In this document: positions 61,595-64,000 of the stretch, one piece after another
Position numbering within the stretch: the stretch's first letter is position 1
How the letters are laid out: each line of letters opens with the position of its first letter
Assembly (NCBI RefSeq): GCF_001422205.1
Contig: NZ_LMMJ01000004.1
Location: 49,693 to 113,692 of the forward strand
Length of the DNA stretch: 64,000 nucleotides
Direction of reading: 5' to 3'
From: Curtobacterium sp. Leaf261
Lineage (GTDB): Bacteria > Actinomycetota > Actinomycetes > Actinomycetales > Microbacteriaceae
Program-made: the position numbers and the translations under genes
Notes under the pieces: model-generated
What the model was told of the DNA's origin: nothing
Databases searched by the model: none
The model's input: the letters and a program-made list of their open reading frames with translations, nothing else

Positions 61595-61990
61595 TTGCTC
61601 GTTCCGACCATCGGTGTCTCCATAATCGTGCTGGGGGTGCCGCTGGCGTATCTCGCGATCAGCAGTACTGGCCGCCGGGCGCGCGAGCGGCAAGTCGACC
61701 AGTGGATCCGCGACCGCTCCGTTCCCGACGACGTACCGGAACGGCAATGGCGGCCCGCCTTAGAGCGGTCTCGTGAGAGCCTTTGGGTGGCATGGCCCTG
61801 GACTCTAATCGCCGCGTTGCAGGTCGCGAACGCTGTCACCTCACTCGGTGACCTCGACACGCGCGAAGGCCAAGGAGATGTCCTACTGGCAGCGTTCTGG
61901 GTCGCGCTGGCGACGTGGGCGATGATTCGGTGGTTCCGCCTCCGCCCAGTCCTCCAGGCTCTCATAGAGGACACCTCCCGGCACTTCTAG
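61595..61990 (+). CDS. Hypothetical two- or three-helix membrane protein
   Basis: A 131-residue protein: GVSIIVLGVPLAYLAISS, a charged cytoplasmic part (QVDQWIRDRSVPDDVPERQW), then helices WVAWPWTLIAALQVANAV and VLLAAFWVALATWAMIRWF. Family unknown. TTG 61595 is the only start in this frame that avoids a long unlikely N-terminus; no clear Shine-Dalgarno. 61350-61594 and 61991-62209 have nothing I can name. Confidence 0.5.
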   Translation: MLVPTIGVSIIVLGVPLAYLAISSTGRRARERQVDQWIRDRSVPDDVPERQWRPALERSRESLWVAWPWTLIAALQVANAVTSLGDLDTREGQGDVLLAAFWVALATWAMIRWFRLRPVLQALIEDTSRHF

Positions 61991-62209
61991 CAGCGAGAAC
62001 ACTAACGAAACACCAACACCCAGGCGGCGCACGACCCCTAGACCCCGCACACATCCGTCGCAGAACAGGCGTAACGGACCCTAACGCCACGCCTGGCCGG
62101 CGGCGTGGCACTGCGGTGCTGAGGTACATCCAGCGCAACACAGCTTGCGAGCATCCTCCGGCACACCTGAACCCTGTTGACTGTCAGACGTGAGGGATAC
62201 TTTCTGCCC

Positions 62210-63090
62210 ATGACAACCAAGGTCTTCGTGGTTCACGATCGCAACGCTGCGGCCCGAGATGCCATGTTCTCTTTCCTGCGATCGCTCGGCCTGAAGCCAA
62301 TCGAGTGGGATCAGGCGGTAGCTCTAACTGGTCACGGCTCCCCTTATATTGGGTAAGTCCTTGATGTTGCCTCCAAAGAAGGGCAAGCGGTTGTGGTCCT
62401 GCCACGCCAGACGACGTCGCATACATTCGCACTGATTACGCCAGTGGCGACAGCGATCCCGAACTAGTCCCGACCGGTCAGGCGCGCCCTAACGTCCTCT
62501 TTGAGGCGGGTATGGCTATGGGGCGGGATCCAAAACATACGATTTTGGTGGAACTCGGTGATTTGCGGCCATTCAGCGATGTTGGTGGCCGCCATGCAAT
62601 CCGAATTTCCAACGAGGCAGGTTTGCGGAAGTCTCTGGGTGATCGGCTGGCTACGGCAGGGTGTGAGGTTGACCTCACGGGGGGTGATTGGCTCCGTGAG
62701 GGTGAATTCACACCGCCACGCACCCTGGGAAACGGGCTCCCTGTTGGGAAGAGAGTTCCAAGCCAGGACCGCCGCGGCCCGCACGTTGATGGGCGTTGGC
62801 GATCATCGGGTAGCAACAAGCTTGACCTCGTGCAGATCACCAATAACGGTGCGGTTAATCTGTTCGATGTCGAAATCAACGTTCCAGCTGAGCTGTCCCA
62901 ACACGTCACGCTGCACGACAGCGGACCAGTGGCGAAGCTTCCCGCCGGGAAGACGTTTACCGCTAGGGGCTGGACAACGCAGAAGACCATGGGTCCGTCG
63001 GGCCCCGCACAGTTCGAACTTACTCTAACTGCACATCTTGATGACGGAACCTCGTTCAGTCAAAGCGTCTACTTCGATACGGTGGGTTGA
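62210..63090 (+). pseudogene. TIR-like nucleotide-binding defence-type protein, broken by a stop and a frameshift
   Basis: The gene opens TTKVFVVHDRNAAARDAMFS, then LGLKPIEWDQAVALTGHGSP, the predicted-nucleotide-binding TIR-like fold (PF10137, Cap12-like). A TAA at 62354-62356 replaces the expected GAA of GEVLDVA. One base is lost near 62402, after which the frame resumes TPDDVAYIRTDYASGDSDPE, QARPNVLFEAGMAMGRD and ILVELGDLRPFSDVGGRHAI. About 110 C-terminal residues follow (VDLTGGDWLR, then a beta-rich effector or sensor part). Such proteins degrade NAD or sense nucleotides in anti-phage systems. With two lesions it is probably dead. Confidence 0.82.
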
Positions 63091-63092
63091 TT

Positions 63093-63554
63093 ATGGAAAT
63101 ACTAATTGAGTTTCCGCTCGACGCGGACGGTTTCCTGCGTCGCGAGTGTCCTCATTGTGAACAAGAGTTCAAATGGTATCACGGCCCCACGGACGAAGCG
63201 CCGGCGGACTTTGTCTACGGAGACACGTACTTCTGTCCACGATGCGGCAGGGCTGCGGATCCTGACCAGTGGTTCACGCAGGAGCAAATCTCCTACCAAG
63301 AGGCCGTCGTCGCAGCAGCAGCCCCGGGAATCATCGCGGACGCGATCGAGCAGGAATTCAAGTCCAGCAGGAACAGCGGTATGACGTTCAAACGTGGCAA
63401 GGCGGATGGTCCAGCCGAGCCAGACCCGTTGGTAGAGCCTGACGACATGGCCATGCTAGCTCCGCCGTGTCACCCTTGGGAGCCGGTCAAGGTGCCCAAT
63501 GATGCTGTCATGCCAGTTCATTGCCTACTCTGCGGGCAAGCTTTCGCCGTTTGA
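63093..63554 (+). CDS. Zinc-ribbon protein partner of the TIR-like gene
   Basis: A 153-residue protein with three Cys pairs: ECPHCEQEFKW, FCPRCGRAADPDQWF and HCLLCGQAF, the last at the very C-terminus. A helix lies between (SYQEAVVAAAAPGIIADAI). It starts two bases after the TIR-like stop, so the pair was an operon. I know no assigned function; it may be the target, sensor or inhibitor of the upstream protein. Confidence 0.72.
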   Translation: MEILIEFPLDADGFLRRECPHCEQEFKWYHGPTDEAPADFVYGDTYFCPRCGRAADPDQWFTQEQISYQEAVVAAAAPGIIADAIEQEFKSSRNSGMTFKRGKADGPAEPDPLVEPDDMAMLAPPCHPWEPVKVPNDAVMPVHCLLCGQAFAV

Positions 63555-63596
63555 ACAACTGACATAAGAACCCCTTATCGGCGCATCAGCGGTGCG

Positions 63597-63938
63597 TCAG
63601 TTCGCGGCGTCGTAGGCGTCGCGGACGGCCTGGCTGATGCGGCCGCGGGGAGCGACGTCGTGGCCGTTCTGGGCGGCCCATTCGCGGATCTTGGTCAGTT
63701 CGTCGGGGTTGCTGCGCTTCGCGGTGCGGCTACCGGCGGCACGGCCACGGGTGCCGCTGGTCTTTCGGGCGGCGGCGATGTAGTCGGACAGCGCTTCGCG
63801 GAGTGCGTCGGCGTTGTCGTCGGAGAGGTCGATTTCGTAGGTGGTGCCGTCGAAGCCGAACTGGACGGTCTTGCCGCCGTTTTCGATGGTCTCGCCCGTG
63901 ATGTCGTCGACGAGATGCGTGGTGACCTTCTGAGCCAT
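63597..63938 (-). CDS. lsr2: Lsr2 nucleoid-associated silencer
   Basis: A 113-residue Lsr2. The N-terminal dimerisation part is AQKVTTHLVDDITGETIENG, then VQFGFDGTTYEIDLSDDNAD; a basic linker (GSRTAKRSN) follows; the C-terminal AT-hook-like domain is IREWAAQNGHDVAPRGRISQ, with RGR minor-groove contact. It silences AT-rich or foreign DNA in actinobacteria. A plasmid-borne copy can lower the cost of the plasmid, as H-NS-like stealth proteins do. Confidence 0.96.
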   Translation of the reverse strand: MAQKVTTHLVDDITGETIENGGKTVQFGFDGTTYEIDLSDDNADALREALSDYIAAARKTSGTRGRAAGSRTAKRSNPDELTKIREWAAQNGHDVAPRGRISQAVRDAYDAAN

Positions 63939-64000
63939 GAATGCAGTGCCTTCCGTGGGGGATAGTCCCTCTATCCTGGCATATCCGCGCGGGACGCTGG

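Noticed and set aside
1..64000. tRNA or rRNA genes
   Set aside because: I saw no tRNA cloverleaf or rRNA sequence on reading both strands; a short tRNA could be missed without a covariance search.

Overview
The window reads as accessory DNA of a high-GC actinobacterium, most simply a conjugative plasmid. It has an iteron array beside a RepA-type initiator, a parA/parB-like pair with a repeat-rich centromere candidate, a full actinobacterial type IV secretion operon, and an Lsr2 silencer. Gene content (SCO6880-type transfer proteins, DUF4913, a DTE-type rhodopsin, many leaderless genes) suggests a Microbacteriaceae host such as Curtobacterium; that assignment is an inference. Whether the molecule is circular, and whether the window is complete, cannot be seen.

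Layout. 0-6.3 kb: recombinase remnant, BLUF blue-light sensor, a divergent TetR/GNAT pair, a helicase-associated-repeat protein and a hairpin-rich non-coding element. 6.5-19.35 kb, minus strand: transfer operon, transcribed right to left (zinc-ribbon protein, small membrane proteins, VirB6-like, VirB3/B4-like, VirB4, ParA-like ATPase, lysozyme/NlpC hydrolase, secreted HNH protein, VirD4, DUF4913). No relaxase is recognisable. 19.4-22.6 kb, plus strand: a tightly overlapping four-gene operon (XRE regulator, ImmA/IrrE protease, 7-TM protein, alpha/beta hydrolase) that shares its promoter region with the transfer operon. 22.6-25.1 kb: a small gene with a long inverted repeat, then a primase-like replication protein. 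25.3-29.9 kb: iterons, RepA, ParB-like, ParA and a roughly 600-bp array of 9-bp repeats.

30-55 kb is cargo: ECF sigma factor with a membrane partner, Ca2+/cation antiporter, phosphatidylserine-decarboxylase-like enzyme, proton-pump-type rhodopsin, PAP2 phosphatase, an envelope-stress cluster (DUF3618/holin-like/LEA-like/YihY), broken serine recombinases, many small genes, two alcohol dehydrogenases and two catalase-like proteins. A 22-28 bp palindrome centred on CGATCG recurs between these genes and three times supplies a stop codon. 55-58.6 kb carries inverted, diverged copies of the hairpin element and the GNAT/TetR pair from the left end. 58.1-61.3 kb holds a MarR regulator and a TasA-like/SipW/LamG surface-fibre module. 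61.6-64 kb ends with a membrane protein, a broken TIR-like gene with a zinc-ribbon partner, and Lsr2.

Two themes stand out. First, light and stress fitness on a mobile element: BLUF, rhodopsin, catalase-like proteins and formaldehyde dehydrogenase. Second, regulation and decay: many genes start 6-7 nt after a -10 hexamer with no Shine-Dalgarno, and several genes are broken by single stops, frameshifts or a perfect 82-bp tandem duplication.
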